This document shows positions 26,000-38,230 of a DNA stretch of 64,000 nt, piece after piece. The DNA is from Mixta sp. Marseille-Q2659. GTDB lineage: Bacteria; Pseudomonadota; Gammaproteobacteria; Enterobacterales; Enterobacteriaceae. How positions within the stretch are numbered: the first letter of the stretch is position 1; every line of letters starts with the position of its first letter. Location: assembly GCF_940807255.1 (NCBI RefSeq), contig NZ_CALNWY010000015.1, positions 1-64,000 of the forward strand. The letters run 5' to 3'. A program made the position numbers and the translations under genes. The notes beneath the pieces are model-generated. The model ran no database searches, had not been told where the DNA came from, and saw nothing but the letters and a program-made list of their open reading frames with translations.

Positions 26000-27292
26000 T
26001 TAGCCCACGCGCTTCACCTCCCCTACCAGCAGGATGTAAGAAAGCGCGCCGACCAGCGCCACCGCGGAGATATAGACCAGCGCCGGGCCAAAACCGTAGC
26101 CCTGCGCCAGATAGCCAATCACCAGCGGCACGGTAATGCCGCCCAGCCCGCCGACAAAGTTGAATACCCCGCCGGTCAGGCCGATCAGACGCATCGGCGC
26201 CAGCGAAGACACCAGCGACCAGGTAATCGACGCAAAGCCGTTGCCGAAGAAGGCGACCGCCATCAGCGTCATGATCCATACCGGGTCGTTGGTGTAGTTC
26301 GCGCCCATGATGCAGGTCGAAATAAGCAGCCCGCAGATAATCGGCGTTTTGCGGGCCATGCCGAGCGATCGCCCGTTACGCACCAGGCGATCCGCCACCC
26401 AGCCGGAGAGCAGCACGCCCACGAAAGCTGCCAAAAACGGCACCGTTGTCATAAAGCCCGCCTTCAGCGCGGTAATACCTTTTTCCTGCGTCAGGTAGTT
26501 GGGGAACCAGGTAAGGAAAAACCAGAGCGTAGAGGTAACGGCGAACTGGCCAAGATAGACGCCGATCAGCTTGCGGTGGAAAACCAGCTTCCAGTCAGCG
26601 CGCGAGAGCGGCTGGCGTTCCGCCTTTTGCGCCGGCGCATCGCCGTCCACCAGCCCGCCGCCGTCGCGAATGTAGTCCAGCTCCGCTTTGCTGAGGCTTT
26701 TCGTCAGGCGCGGCGGCTGGTAAACCTTCAGCCAGACCAGTGACCAGATAATGCCGATGCCGCCGGTGATGATAAACACCCAGTGCCAGCTGAGTACTTC
26801 CTGAATCCAGATGAGCAGCGGCGTCAGAAACGCCAGTCCGACGAACTGCCCGGAGGTGTAAAAGCCAACTGCCGAGGCGCGCTCCCGCTCCGGAAACCAG
26901 CTGGTTACCATGCGGTTGTTGGTGGGAAAGGCTGGCGCCTCAAAGACGCCGGTGATAGCGCGCAGGCCGATCAGCGACATCAGCCCGCTGGCGAAGCCCT
27001 GCAGTAGCGTAGCGACCGACCAGCCGAAAATAGCGATAAAGTAGGTCAGACGTGAGCCGACACGATCGAGAAACCAGCCGCCCGGGATCTGGCAAAGCGT
27101 ATAAAGCCAGGCGAAGGCGGAAAAGACATAGCCCATTTCCGCTTTGCTGATGCCAAACTCTTGCTGAATATGAGCCGACGCCACCGCAAGATTGGCGCGG
27201 TCAACGTAACAGATAACGACAGTAATAAAGATCATTACCAGCGTCAGATAGCGGCGACGCCCGGTTTTAACCGCGGTTACGGGTATATCCAT
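26000..27292 (-). CDS. dgoT: D-galactonate:H+ symporter DgoT
   Basis: MFS (ACS family) importer for D-galactonate, 430 residues, nearly collinear with E. coli DgoT: '[20 protein letters not shown]', '[20 protein letters not shown]', '[15 protein letters not shown]' and the ending '[11 protein letters not shown]'. Last gene of the dgoRKADT operon, with 185 bp between it and dgoD, a gap large enough to hold an additional signal, though none was identified. Confidence 0.97.
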   Translation of the reverse strand: MDIPVTAVKTGRRRYLTLVMIFITVVICYVDRANLAVASAHIQQEFGISKAEMGYVFSAFAWLYTLCQIPGGWFLDRVGSRLTYFIAIFGWSVATLLQGFASGLMSLIGLRAITGVFEAPAFPTNNRMVTSWFPERERASAVGFYTSGQFVGLAFLTPLLIWIQEVLSWHWVFIITGGIGIIWSLVWLKVYQPPRLTKSLSKAELDYIRDGGGLVDGDAPAQKAERQPLSRADWKLVFHRKLIGVYLGQFAVTSTLWFFLTWFPNYLTQEKGITALKAGFMTTVPFLAAFVGVLLSGWVADRLVRNGRSLGMARKTPIICGLLISTCIMGANYTNDPVWIMTLMAVAFFGNGFASITWSLVSSLAPMRLIGLTGGVFNFVGGLGGITVPLVIGYLAQGYGFGPALVYISAVALVGALSYILLVGEVKRVG

Positions 27293-27477
27293 AATAACCT
27301 GTCTCCAGATTTTGGCATGGCGAAGCCGCTCACCATGCCCTGTGGTTTACAGAGGGTGTTGGAATAAGCAATTTTTTATTTATTAAGCGAGGGCGTTAAA
27401 TAGTTCGCGTCGTTTTATCCTGACGCAGGAAATAAATGTCGCCTTGCCTTTTATATAACGTTAAATCGCGTGCGCGC

Positions 27478-28626
27478 TTACCATTCGGCGACGGAACCGT
27501 CATGATGACGCCATAACGGGTTACGCCAGTCGGCATTATTCTGGCTGCGCGCGATCACCTGTTCTTCGTCGATCTCCACGCCCAGGCCCGGCTTCATTAA
27601 TGGCAGGAAGTAGCCGCCTTCCATTTTGAAGTCCTCTTTGTTTTTCACAAAGTCGAGCAGCTCGGCGCCCTGGTTATAGTGAATGCCCATGCTCTGCTCC
27701 TGGAAAACCGCGTTGCGCGAGACAAAGTCGATATGCAGGCAGGCCGCCAGCGCAATCGGTCCCAGCGGACAGTGCGGCGCCAGGCCGACATCGTACGCTT
27801 CCGCCATTGCAGCGATTTTGTAGCATTCGGTAATGCCGCCTGCATGCGACAGATCCGGCTGCAGAATGGCCAGCCCACCCGCCTCCAGCACGCGCTTAAA
27901 CTCAAAGCGCGAGAACATGCGCTCGCCGGCGGCGACAGGAATCGAGGTCTGCGCCGCCAGGCGCGGATAATATTCCGCCTGTTCCGCCAGCACCGGCTCT
28001 TCAATAAATAGCGGACGATAAGGCTCCAGCTCTTTAATTAATATTTTCGCCATCGGCGCGCTGACGCGACCGTGAAAATCGAGGCCAAATTCAATATCCA
28101 TGCCGAACGCCTCACGGATCTGCGCCACGGTATTTACCGCCGCATCTACTTTGCGCGCGTTATCAATCACGCCCAGCTCTTCGCAGCCGTTCAATTTAAA
28201 GGTGTCGAAGCCGATCTGGCGCAGCGTCTGAATACCGTTGATCACTTCCGCCGGACGATCGCCGCCGACCCAGCTGTAGGCTTTGATTTTGTCGCGCACC
28301 AGGCCGCCCATTAGCTGCCAGACCGGCGCGTTCAGTACCTTTCCTTTAATATCCCACAGCGCCTGATCGATACCGGCGATGGCGCTCATCAGGATCGGGC
28401 CGCCGCGATAAAAACCGCCGCGATACATCACCTGCCAGAGATCGTTGATGCGCGACGGATCCTGGCCAATCAGGTATTCGCCGAGTTCATGCACCGCCGC
28501 CTCAACCGTGCGGGCGCGTCCTTCAATTACCGGTTCGCCCCAGCCGACCACGCCTTCATCGGTTTCTATCTTGAGAAACATCCAGCGCGGAGGTAAACGC
28601 CAGGTGGTGAGTTTGGTTATTTTCAT
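27478..28626 (-). CDS. dgoD: D-galactonate dehydratase
   Basis: Enolase-superfamily enzyme that dehydrates D-galactonate to 2-dehydro-3-deoxygalactonate. All 382 residues match E. coli DgoD. Metal ligands and catalytic groups are visible: Asp and His in '[11 protein letters not shown]', Glu in '[10 protein letters not shown]', Glu in '[11 protein letters not shown]', and His in '[12 protein letters not shown]'. Its ATG overlaps the dgoA stop (ATGA). Confidence 0.98.
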   Translation of the reverse strand: MKITKLTTWRLPPRWMFLKIETDEGVVGWGEPVIEGRARTVEAAVHELGEYLIGQDPSRINDLWQVMYRGGFYRGGPILMSAIAGIDQALWDIKGKVLNAPVWQLMGGLVRDKIKAYSWVGGDRPAEVINGIQTLRQIGFDTFKLNGCEELGVIDNARKVDAAVNTVAQIREAFGMDIEFGLDFHGRVSAPMAKILIKELEPYRPLFIEEPVLAEQAEYYPRLAAQTSIPVAAGERMFSRFEFKRVLEAGGLAILQPDLSHAGGITECYKIAAMAEAYDVGLAPHCPLGPIALAACLHIDFVSRNAVFQEQSMGIHYNQGAELLDFVKNKEDFKMEGGYFLPLMKPGLGVEIDEEQVIARSQNNADWRNPLWRHHDGSVAEW

Positions 28627-29240
28627 TGCACTGCCTCTCGATACGCTTTAACGAATGCTTGCGCCTGCTCCGCGGTACGGCTCAGAGGCTGCCCTGCGCG
28701 ATAGAGATCGCTGCCCAACCCGGCACCGATACAGCCGGCCTTCAGCCACTGCGCCAGATTGTCCGGCGTCACGCCGCCCACGGCGAAGACCGGAATATCC
28801 GACGGCAGCACTGCTTTCAGCGCCTTGATGTAATCGGGCCCAAAGGCGGAGGAAGGAAAAATTTTCAGCGCCTGCGCGCCCGCTTCAATAGCGTTGAACG
28901 CTTCGGTCGCCGTGGCGCAGCCGGGGCAGACGCTCATGCCGTAATCGACCGCGCGTCGGATCAGCGCTGGCTGAATATTCGGCGTGACAATCAGTTTGCA
29001 GCCCATCTCCGCCAGCTCGTCGACCTGCTCGGGTTTCAGCACGGTGCCAGCGCCAATCAGCGCCCGATCGCCAAATGCCCTCACCATCGCCGGGATGCTG
29101 GCGTGCCACTCCGGCGAGTTGAGTGGGATTTCCACCGCCTCGAATCCGGCATCAATTACCGCCTCAACGTGATCGTGCGCCTCCGCTGGCGTGATGCCGC
29201 GTAAAATAGCGATAAGCGGAAGTTTATTCTGCCACTGCAT
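28623..29240 (-). CDS. dgoA: 2-dehydro-3-deoxy-6-phosphogalactonate aldolase
   Basis: Class I aldolase that splits KDPGal into pyruvate and glyceraldehyde-3-phosphate. It has 205 residues, with the general acid/base Glu in '[14 protein letters not shown]' and the Schiff-base Lys in '[17 protein letters not shown]'; '[14 protein letters not shown]' is the usual strand-loop. It overlaps dgoK by 17 bp and dgoD by 4 bp, consistent with coupled translation. Confidence 0.97.
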   Translation of the reverse strand: MQWQNKLPLIAILRGITPAEAHDHVEAVIDAGFEAVEIPLNSPEWHASIPAMVRAFGDRALIGAGTVLKPEQVDELAEMGCKLIVTPNIQPALIRRAVDYGMSVCPGCATATEAFNAIEAGAQALKIFPSSAFGPDYIKALKAVLPSDIPVFAVGGVTPDNLAQWLKAGCIGAGLGSDLYRAGQPLSRTAEQAQAFVKAYREAVQ

Positions 29241-30108
29241 GAACGATGCTCCTTATGCCTGCCTGAAATGCGGTATCGCCTTCCAGCACCTGCGCGTGGA
29301 TGTTCAACACGCTGAGCGCCTGCCGGTAACGTTCGGCAAGCGCCTGACCGGCGACGATAGTAACCGGCTGCTGACTGTCTGGCCGCCACTGGCTTACCAT
29401 GCTGGCCACTTCGTTGCCAATCAGCAGCCCTGAGAGAAATTCACTGACCTGCTCGCGCGCCAGCGCGCCCAGCACATGGGCGGCACGCACTTCAAACAGC
29501 CCGGCCAGCGGCGCATCGGTTTCCAGCCCCTGCGCCAGACCGGCCTGAAAAGCCTCGTGGCTTTTCTCCTGCGCGGGCAGCCCGGCGCCCACCAGCGAAT
29601 GCGTCAGCAGCAGGTGGTGAAGCTCGCCGGTCATGACGGTGCGGAAATCGCTGACCTGCTCGTTATCGGCGCGTACCCATTTGCAATGGGTGCCAGGCAT
29701 GATGTAGAGCGGCGCTGGCTGTAATGCGCGCGCGCCCAGCAGCTGCGTCTCTTCGCCGCGCATGACGTTGCGGTTGTTTTCATGCTGTACGCAAAGTCCG
29801 GGAATGATAAAAACGTTCGGCGCCACGGTAGTGAGCTGACGGCCGAAGTCGCTGAAGCGGGCCGGACAAGGAATATAAGGAGCCACTTTCCAGCCAGCGT
29901 TGCTGCCGACCATGCCGGCCATGATTACCGGCGTGGCGGCGTCGCGCCAGCCCTGGGTGATTTCCGCTAACACCGCGTCGGGGGAACGGCCGTTAAGGCG
30001 GGTAACGCCCGCCTCCGATTTTCTGCTCTCCTGACATTCGCCGTGCTGGAATAGCCAGGCACGCAGATTGGTCGAACCCCAGTCGATAGCGATGTAGCGT
30101 GATGTCAT
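29224..30108 (-). CDS. dgoK: 2-dehydro-3-deoxygalactonokinase
   Basis: Phosphorylates 2-dehydro-3-deoxygalactonate at C6, the step before DgoA. It has 294 residues with the N-terminal ATPase-fold phosphate motif 'IAIDWGSTNLRAWLFQHG', 'PVIMAGMVGSNAGWKVAPYI' and 'IMPGTHCKWVRADN', as in E. coli DgoK. The start codon overlaps the dgoR stop (ATGA). Confidence 0.96.
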   Translation of the reverse strand: MTSRYIAIDWGSTNLRAWLFQHGECQESRKSEAGVTRLNGRSPDAVLAEITQGWRDAATPVIMAGMVGSNAGWKVAPYIPCPARFSDFGRQLTTVAPNVFIIPGLCVQHENNRNVMRGEETQLLGARALQPAPLYIMPGTHCKWVRADNEQVSDFRTVMTGELHHLLLTHSLVGAGLPAQEKSHEAFQAGLAQGLETDAPLAGLFEVRAAHVLGALAREQVSEFLSGLLIGNEVASMVSQWRPDSQQPVTIVAGQALAERYRQALSVLNIHAQVLEGDTAFQAGIRSIVHAVAE

Positions 30109-30794
30109 GTAATTTCCTTGAGTCTCCGGGTAGAGCTGGCGATCATCGTCAGCGCCGCCTGCTCCGCCGCCTGGCTGTCCTGATGCCGTATCGCATCGTA
30201 CAGCGCCTTATGTTCCTGCAGGGTTTTCGGCATATTGGCCTCGTCGCCCATCCAGGTTCGTTCGAATACTGCGCGCTGCAGAGAGCTAATCGCCACGCTC
30301 AGCTGCTGCAGCAATGGGTTATGCACTGAAGCCAGCACCGCTTCGTGATAGCGGATATCCGCTTCGTTGAACGCTTCACGGTTCTGGTTGTTGGCGATCA
30401 TCTCGTTCAGCGCCAACTCAATCTGCGCCAAGTCGCTGGAGGTAGCGCGTTCCGCCGCCCAGCGGGCGATGGCGGGTTCCACCAGATTGCGCACTTCGCT
30501 CATGGCGGCAATCAGCCGCGGGTCGTCGTCATGCTCCAGCACCCACTGCAACACTTCGGTATCCAGGTAATTCCACTGATTGCGCGGCGCGACAAATGCC
30601 CCGCGATAGCGCTTCATCTCAATCAGCCGTTTCGCCATCAGCGAACGAAAAACTTCGCGAATGATATTGCGCGAGGTAGCGAACTCTTCGCACAGCTCAG
30701 CTTCCGCCGGCAGCGCCGCGCCCGGAACATACTTGCCGCTGACAATCTGACGGCCCAGCGTAACGATGATGCGATCGGTTTTTGTGAGGGTCAT
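30105..30794 (-). CDS. dgoR: GntR/FadR-type repressor of the galactonate operon
   Basis: Autoregulated repressor with 229 residues: winged HTH at about 10-75 ('PAEAELCEEFATSRNIIREV') and a C-terminal all-helical FCD effector domain ('EADIRYHEAVLASVHNPLLQ'). E. coli DgoR is relieved by D-galactonate. Two near-identical palindromic sites lie about 110-140 bp before its start codon. First gene of dgoRKADT. Confidence 0.96.
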   Translation of the reverse strand: MTLTKTDRIIVTLGRQIVSGKYVPGAALPAEAELCEEFATSRNIIREVFRSLMAKRLIEMKRYRGAFVAPRNQWNYLDTEVLQWVLEHDDDPRLIAAMSEVRNLVEPAIARWAAERATSSDLAQIELALNEMIANNQNREAFNEADIRYHEAVLASVHNPLLQQLSVAISSLQRAVFERTWMGDEANMPKTLQEHKALYDAIRHQDSQAAEQAALTMIASSTRRLKEIT

Positions 30795-30904
30795 GCTGCG
30801 TCCTTATCCAGAAAGGGAATGCCCTCTACTTTAACGCGGCTGTTCTTTTTCGCCTCTGTTTTGCAGTACAAACTTCACGCCTTCATCGCGGTTAACAGTG
30901 GCTA

Positions 30905-30935
30905 ATGTAGTACAATAAATATAGGTTGTACTACA
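30905..30935 (-). promoter_or_regulatory. Tandem palindromic operators and promoter of the dgo operon
   Basis: TTGTACTACAA (30925-30935) is a perfect 11-bp palindrome, and ATGTAGTACAA (30905-30915) is a one-mismatch copy, centred 20 bp (two helical turns) apart. The shape fits FadR-subfamily operators (GT-N-AC core), so DgoR is the expected ligand. Between them the minus strand reads TATATT, a candidate -10, with TTGTGA 19 bp upstream. Confidence 0.75.
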
Positions 30936-31026
30936 ATCTTGATCACAAAAACGACAATATACAAAAAAGGATATTGCTGCGGGGAACGCGCATGGAAAGG
31001 GAAAGCGGCGGGATGAGGCAAAGCAG

Positions 31027-31058
31027 AGGGGCCGCCAGCGTTCAGGCTGACGGCCCCT
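31027..31058 (-). terminator. Hairpin downstream of yidA
   Basis: AGGGGCCG/CGGCCCCT outer stem with a further CAGC/GCTG inner stem across one mismatch. The trailing minus-strand sequence TCTGCTTT is only moderately T-rich. It lies 25 bp after the yidA stop and probably ends its transcript. Confidence 0.55.
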
Positions 31059-31082
31059 TTCGTTACGATGGGCTAAGCGCGC

Positions 31083-31895
31083 TTAACGCAGGACGAACTT
31101 TTCAATGGCGTGCGCTACGCCATCTTCTGCATTGGTTTTGGTGACGAACTGGCTAACGGCGATAACTGAATCAATCGCGTTACCCATTGCCACGCCGGTG
31201 CCGGCATATTCAATCATCGCCAGATCGTTTTCCTGATCGCCAAGCGCCATAATTTCATCGCGCGACAGCTGCAGCTGCTCTGCCAGCGCATGGACGCCGG
31301 TGCCTTTATTGACTTTCTTATGGAGAATTTCCAGGTAGTAAGGCGCGCTTTTCATAATGGTGTAGTTCTGCTGCGCTTCCTGCGGCAGGCGGGCAATGGC
31401 CGCATCCAGCAGTTCCGGCTTATCAATCATCATCACTTTCGGGAAAGTCAGCGTACGATCCATCTCTTCGACTGCGCGGTAGCGCACCGGAATGCCGGTC
31501 AGATACGCTTCGTGAATGGTGTATTCGCTGATGTCTTTATTAGCGGTATAGAGCGAGGATTTATCCAGCGCCTGGAAATGGACGCCCAGCTCGCGCGCCA
31601 GCTGTTCAAACTTCAGGTAGTCATCAAAGGAGAGCGTGGTTTCCGCTACGCAGTCGCCGTTAACCGCACGTTGAACCAGGGCGCCGTTGTTGGTAATGCA
31701 GTACTGGCCTTCCTGCTGAAGATCCAGCTCCATCAGATAACGCTCTACACCGATGTAAGGACGTCCGGTAGTCAGCACGATATGCACGCCCTGGTCGCGC
31801 GCCCGGCCAATGGCTTCTTTCACGCGCGGGGTAATCTGGTGCTGCGGGTTAAGCAGCGTGCCGTCCATATCAATCGCAATCAGTTTTATCGCCAT
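31083..31895 (-). CDS. yidA: HAD-superfamily sugar phosphatase YidA
   Basis: Cof-type HAD phosphatase; E. coli YidA hydrolyses erythrose-4-phosphate, alpha-glucose-1-phosphate and other sugar phosphates. 270 residues with motif I 'IAIDMDGTLLNP' (nucleophile and acid Asp), motif II 'IVLTTGRPY', and motif III/IV 'GVHALAEQLQL' through 'IMALGDQENDLAMIEYAG'. A ribosome site GAGGA precedes the ATG. A damaged second copy of its 5' end lies 1.9 kb away (33795-33846). Confidence 0.97.
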   Translation of the reverse strand: MAIKLIAIDMDGTLLNPQHQITPRVKEAIGRARDQGVHIVLTTGRPYIGVERYLMELDLQQEGQYCITNNGALVQRAVNGDCVAETTLSFDDYLKFEQLARELGVHFQALDKSSLYTANKDISEYTIHEAYLTGIPVRYRAVEEMDRTLTFPKVMMIDKPELLDAAIARLPQEAQQNYTIMKSAPYYLEILHKKVNKGTGVHALAEQLQLSRDEIMALGDQENDLAMIEYAGTGVAMGNAIDSVIAVSQFVTKTNAEDGVAHAIEKFVLR

Positions 31896-32356
31896 AGCGT
31901 CCTCGTCAGTTTTCGGTTTGCTTTAATGCTAGCGCGATCTCGCTCACGGCGGCCAGTTTGTTTCTGCATGGAAGGGAGAAATGGGAGGAAGGCTGACGTT
32001 ACGACAGAGATGCATCCTGGATTAGTGTCACTCTCTGCATCATTAACAACGGGAATACGACGATTCCAATGGGAAAAGTTATTAATATGCTGGCGGCCTG
32101 CGCAGAATTCGCTGGCGATCTTATTTATTTTCATACAGGCAAAGGCGCGAGCAATAACCAGGATGGCAGGATCTTACGAAATAAATAACTTGATTTACAC
32201 GCAGGCAGTAGAAAGCGTTATGTCGAATACATGAAAGCGGTTAGCTTTTGTTAAGCGATCTGGCTGAACGATTTTAGTTTCGCAGTCGTCTGTTTAGCAA
32301 ATTCGTTAACGTAAAAAACATCGACTGGCGTTAATAACAATTAACATGGAGCAGTT
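31896..32356. other. AT-rich intergenic region before the Hcp module
   Basis: About 460 bp. The first 100 bp hold the yidA promoter region; after that the base composition becomes noticeably more AT-rich, consistent with the start of acquired DNA. No convincing gene; the last 15 bp carry the GGAG ribosome site of the next gene. Confidence 0.5.
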
Positions 32357-33049
32357 ATGTATTACAGTAATGAAGTCATCAGCTATCTTCAGGCCAACCG
32401 GATTCTGGTATTAAAGCTTGACCATGCAGTTTCTGCCGTCGGTCAGCAGATTACAAATCAAGTTGAAAACTTAGGTAATGGCGCTACCCGACTGCTGTAC
32501 TATACGTCCTGTTTTACCGATGAATATAACGATATTTGTCAGCAGCAAAAGACGGAGGATCTGCGCTTCAAGAAAGCGGTTAGTCGCATTATCCAGCATG
32601 ATGACGTTGTCTATGAAATGCTTCGAATTTATTTTGAAGAAATATTTAAATACAAAACTCATGATCAATTAGAGCATATCAAAAAAGCGCTTATGGCCGT
32701 GAATGTCCATATCGCTGCCAGCTCCCTTACAGGTGCAGGGTACGCTTTAGCGGTCGCTACCAGCGTCCGTATTGGATCGAATATAAGTATGCAACTTAGT
32801 ACCCTCACAGGACGTGCCGCGAGTACAGTTGCCGCAGCTGTGGCTGCGTATGGCCTGGTTCAGAAAGCAGCGGATAGTGCCCATCGTCTACATGTCCAAT
32901 ACCCAGCCTATTACTCTGCACTTTATATTCTACAGCTGGAAATGATGTATTTCTTGATTGAACCGGTATTCGAACGCGCGGGCGCACATGAAGCGCAATG
33001 GTCGTCTGATTCCGGTATAGTAAACATCATCACTCGGATGATTCAATAA
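32357..33049 (+). CDS. Unknown protein next to orphan hcp; candidate T6SS effector
   Basis: No family recognised. The 230 residues divide into a polar, largely helical N-terminal half (1-110, rich in charged helix such as 'QQQKTEDLRFKKAVSRII') and a hydrophobic Ala/Gly/Ser-rich half: about 111-140 ('VHIAASSLTGAGYALAVATS'), 150-168 ('AASTVAAAVAAYGLVQ') and 184-203. Small-residue-rich amphipathic or membrane hairpins like these occur in pore-forming toxins. It has a GGAG ribosome site, and only 2 bp separate it from a tiny membrane protein, then hcp follows. An Hcp-delivered membrane-targeting effector is my inference, not shown by homology. Confidence 0.7.
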   Translation: MYYSNEVISYLQANRILVLKLDHAVSAVGQQITNQVENLGNGATRLLYYTSCFTDEYNDICQQQKTEDLRFKKAVSRIIQHDDVVYEMLRIYFEEIFKYKTHDQLEHIKKALMAVNVHIAASSLTGAGYALAVATSVRIGSNISMQLSTLTGRAASTVAAAVAAYGLVQKAADSAHRLHVQYPAYYSALYILQLEMMYFLIEPVFERAGAHEAQWSSDSGIVNIITRMIQ

Positions 33050-33051
33050 AA

Positions 33052-33240
33052 ATGATTAGATCACTAAAGAAATTTCTTCTGTGGCAACTCAGGTTTTTAT
33101 CATCGCTGTACGGGCCTGTAATTCTCACGATTATTTTCGCGCTGCTTGAGGAATATTTTTTCCCTGATAGCCCTGTCTGGCCTATAGGCGTATTCGCCAT
33201 AGTTATGATTGTTATTTTTACGCGTTACTGTAAATGGTGA
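33052..33240 (+). CDS. Small two-helix membrane protein; candidate immunity protein
   Basis: A 62-residue protein starting 2 bp after the preceding stop, so translationally coupled. It has a basic N-terminus ('MIRSLKKFLLWQ') and two hydrophobic segments, about 18-34 and 42-57, separated by an acidic/proline loop ('EEYFFPDSPVWP'). This is an inner-membrane topology. Immunity proteins against membrane-active T6SS effectors are often small polytopic proteins encoded right after the effector, which is the reason for the proposal. No homology evidence. Confidence 0.65.
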   Translation: MIRSLKKFLLWQLRFLSSLYGPVILTIIFALLEEYFFPDSPVWPIGVFAIVMIVIFTRYCKW

Positions 33241-33287
33241 CTGCGCAAATATAGCCGTTATTAAATCATCACTGATAAGGAAATAAT

Positions 33288-33767
33288 ATGTCTGCTCCCG
33301 CACATTTATGGCTTGAAGATGAAAACGGATCGCCAATTGTTGGCAGTTGTTTAATGCCACTGCGCTCAGGCTCCATCGAATTAAAATCTTTCTCCCATGG
33401 TGTCACTATTCCGGTAGATCCGAGCTGGGGAAAACTCACCGCAACGCGCGTTCATCGCCCTATTACCATCGTAAAAGAATTCGATCAGACGACGCCACTT
33501 TTGTATCGCGCTGTGTGTGAAGGCCGCACCATGAAGAAAGCGACAATTAAGATGTACCGTATTTTAGAATCTGGCATTGAAGCTGAATATTTCAATATCA
33601 CCCTGGAAAACGTCAAAATCACGGCGGTTTCACCTTATCTGGCACCAAACGGCATGAGTAGCACTCACCTTGAAACGCTCGAAATGCGTTATGAGGCGAT
33701 CACCTGGAAGTATACCGAAGGAAACGTTATCTACCGCGACACATGGAACGATCGCGCCTGTGCCTGA
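33288..33767 (+). CDS. hcp: Type VI secretion Hcp-family protein (orphan)
   Basis: Hcp forms the hexameric tube of the type VI secretion system and carries small effectors in its lumen. The 159-residue protein has the Hcp beta-barrel pattern: 'HLWLEDENGSPIVGS', 'SIELKSFSHGV', 'ATRVHRPITIVKEFDQTTPL', 'ISPYLAPNG'-like turn ('AVSPYLAPNG') and C-terminal 'LETLEMRYEAITWKYTEGN'. AAGGAA precedes the ATG. No other T6SS structural gene is in the window, so it depends on a main cluster elsewhere. It follows the candidate effector/immunity pair by 48 bp. Confidence 0.9.
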   Translation: MSAPAHLWLEDENGSPIVGSCLMPLRSGSIELKSFSHGVTIPVDPSWGKLTATRVHRPITIVKEFDQTTPLLYRAVCEGRTMKKATIKMYRILESGIEAEYFNITLENVKITAVSPYLAPNGMSSTHLETLEMRYEAITWKYTEGNVIYRDTWNDRACA

Positions 33768-33794
33768 CAAACGTAGGGTGTAGTCCGGCAGCAA

Positions 33795-33846
33795 CAGCGT
33801 GCCATCCATATCGATAGTAATAAACTGGTGAGCTTAAGCGTCTTCG
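33795..33846 (-). pseudogene. Relic of a yidA-like 5' end
   Basis: Fifty-two bases align without gaps to the start of yidA (31854-31905), by my count 36 identical. Read on the minus strand it still encodes 'FITIDMDGTLLLPDYTLR'-type HAD motif I, while the base triplet aligned with the yidA ATG reads TAA. Only the first few dozen codons remain; the rest is missing or replaced by the hcp 3' end. It marks the right edge of the Hcp insertion. Confidence 0.8.
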
Positions 33847-33977
33847 GGATGACAGGATGCGCTTTCATCCTGGCACGATCTTCAGGAAAAACCGTACTCA
33901 CAATGCGGCAAGCGGGAAGAATGGAAGCACCGTTTCAACACGCCGCAGCATGATGATACGGTGTAAAAACACGCAGA

Positions 33978-34376
33978 TTAGCTGAACAGTTTGCCTTTCA
34001 GCAGTTTCATCCCTGCGGTCAGCAGATCGTTATCGGCTGCTTCATGCAGTTCGCCTTTAGGCGAAAGCGCATCGATAATATTCGGCAAATATTGCGCCAA
34101 CAGAGAAGATGCCGCCTGTGTATCAAGGCCTAATTTTGCGCCAAGCTGAGCCAGCGCCGGGCTGCCAAGAACGGCAAGCACCTGCTCAGCGCTGAGGAAT
34201 TTGTTCGCCTCCGCGCTGCTCAGCCATGACATCACGATTTCGCCAAAGCCGCCCTGGCGAAATTTTTCCAGCAGCGTCTGGACGCCGCCCCGCTGGTTAA
34301 CCCAGCTTAATATGGCCTGATATTTAGCCGCATCGCCGTTCAATAACATACCGGCAACCTGATCAAACAATCCCAT
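33978..34376 (-). CDS. yidB: YidB family protein (DUF937)
   Basis: Cytoplasmic protein of 132 residues, unknown function, matching E. coli YidB in sequence and location next to gyrB. Recognisable blocks: 'MGLFDQVAGMLLNG', 'LLEKFRQGGFGEIVMSWLSS', 'QVLAVLGSPALAQLGAKLGL' and 'LLAQYLPNIIDALSPKG'. The family's repeated helical 'SWLS...LG' pattern is kept. Confidence 0.93.
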   Translation of the reverse strand: MGLFDQVAGMLLNGDAAKYQAILSWVNQRGGVQTLLEKFRQGGFGEIVMSWLSSAEANKFLSAEQVLAVLGSPALAQLGAKLGLDTQAASSLLAQYLPNIIDALSPKGELHEAADNDLLTAGMKLLKGKLFS

Positions 34377-34428
34377 TTAATGCTCCTTAATTACACTTCA
34401 AACGTCCTGTTACAGCCAATGGCTGGAT

Positions 34429-34456
34429 AAAAAAATGCCGTGCAGACGCACGGCAT
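34429..34456 (-). terminator. Intrinsic terminator of gyrB
   Basis: Perfect 9-bp stem ATGCCGTGC/GCACGGCAT with a 4-nt loop, followed on the minus strand by seven T, beginning 12 bp after the gyrB stop codon. Confidence 0.95.
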
Positions 34457-34467
34457 AGATATTTCAG

Positions 34468-37979
<3,512 letters not shown>

Positions 37980-38230
37980 GAAATAATCCAAAGAGATGGC
38001 GTGACAGCAGTTGCCTTGTCGTCAGGCTGGCTTTGCTCATAACCGGAGCTAATCCAAACATAAGTAAATGCTTACTTGCCGTAACGATATGGGGGTGAAT
38101 CGGCATTTTACAAGGGCTGAGCCCGCCTCTGTTGTCCCGAACGGCAATAATAATGTGCGGCAGTTAAGCGTACGGCGCCCAACCGCTAACCCGACGCTGG
38201 ACACGCGGTTCCAGCGCCGGACCAATGCCA
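37980..38230. other. Unusual spacer between dnaN and recF
   Basis: In E. coli dnaN and recF are essentially adjacent; here 251 bp separate them. The spacer has a perfect palindrome AAGTAAATGCTTACTT-type arm pair at 38062-38077 and GC-rich sequence near dnaN, but no gene I can support. It may contain a recF-gyrB promoter. Confidence 0.5.

Noticed and set aside
24557..26743. Long plus-strand frames opposite the MFS transporter and dgoT
   Set aside because: Both overlap well-supported transporter genes on the other strand and encode Arg/Gln/His-rich sequence without domains.
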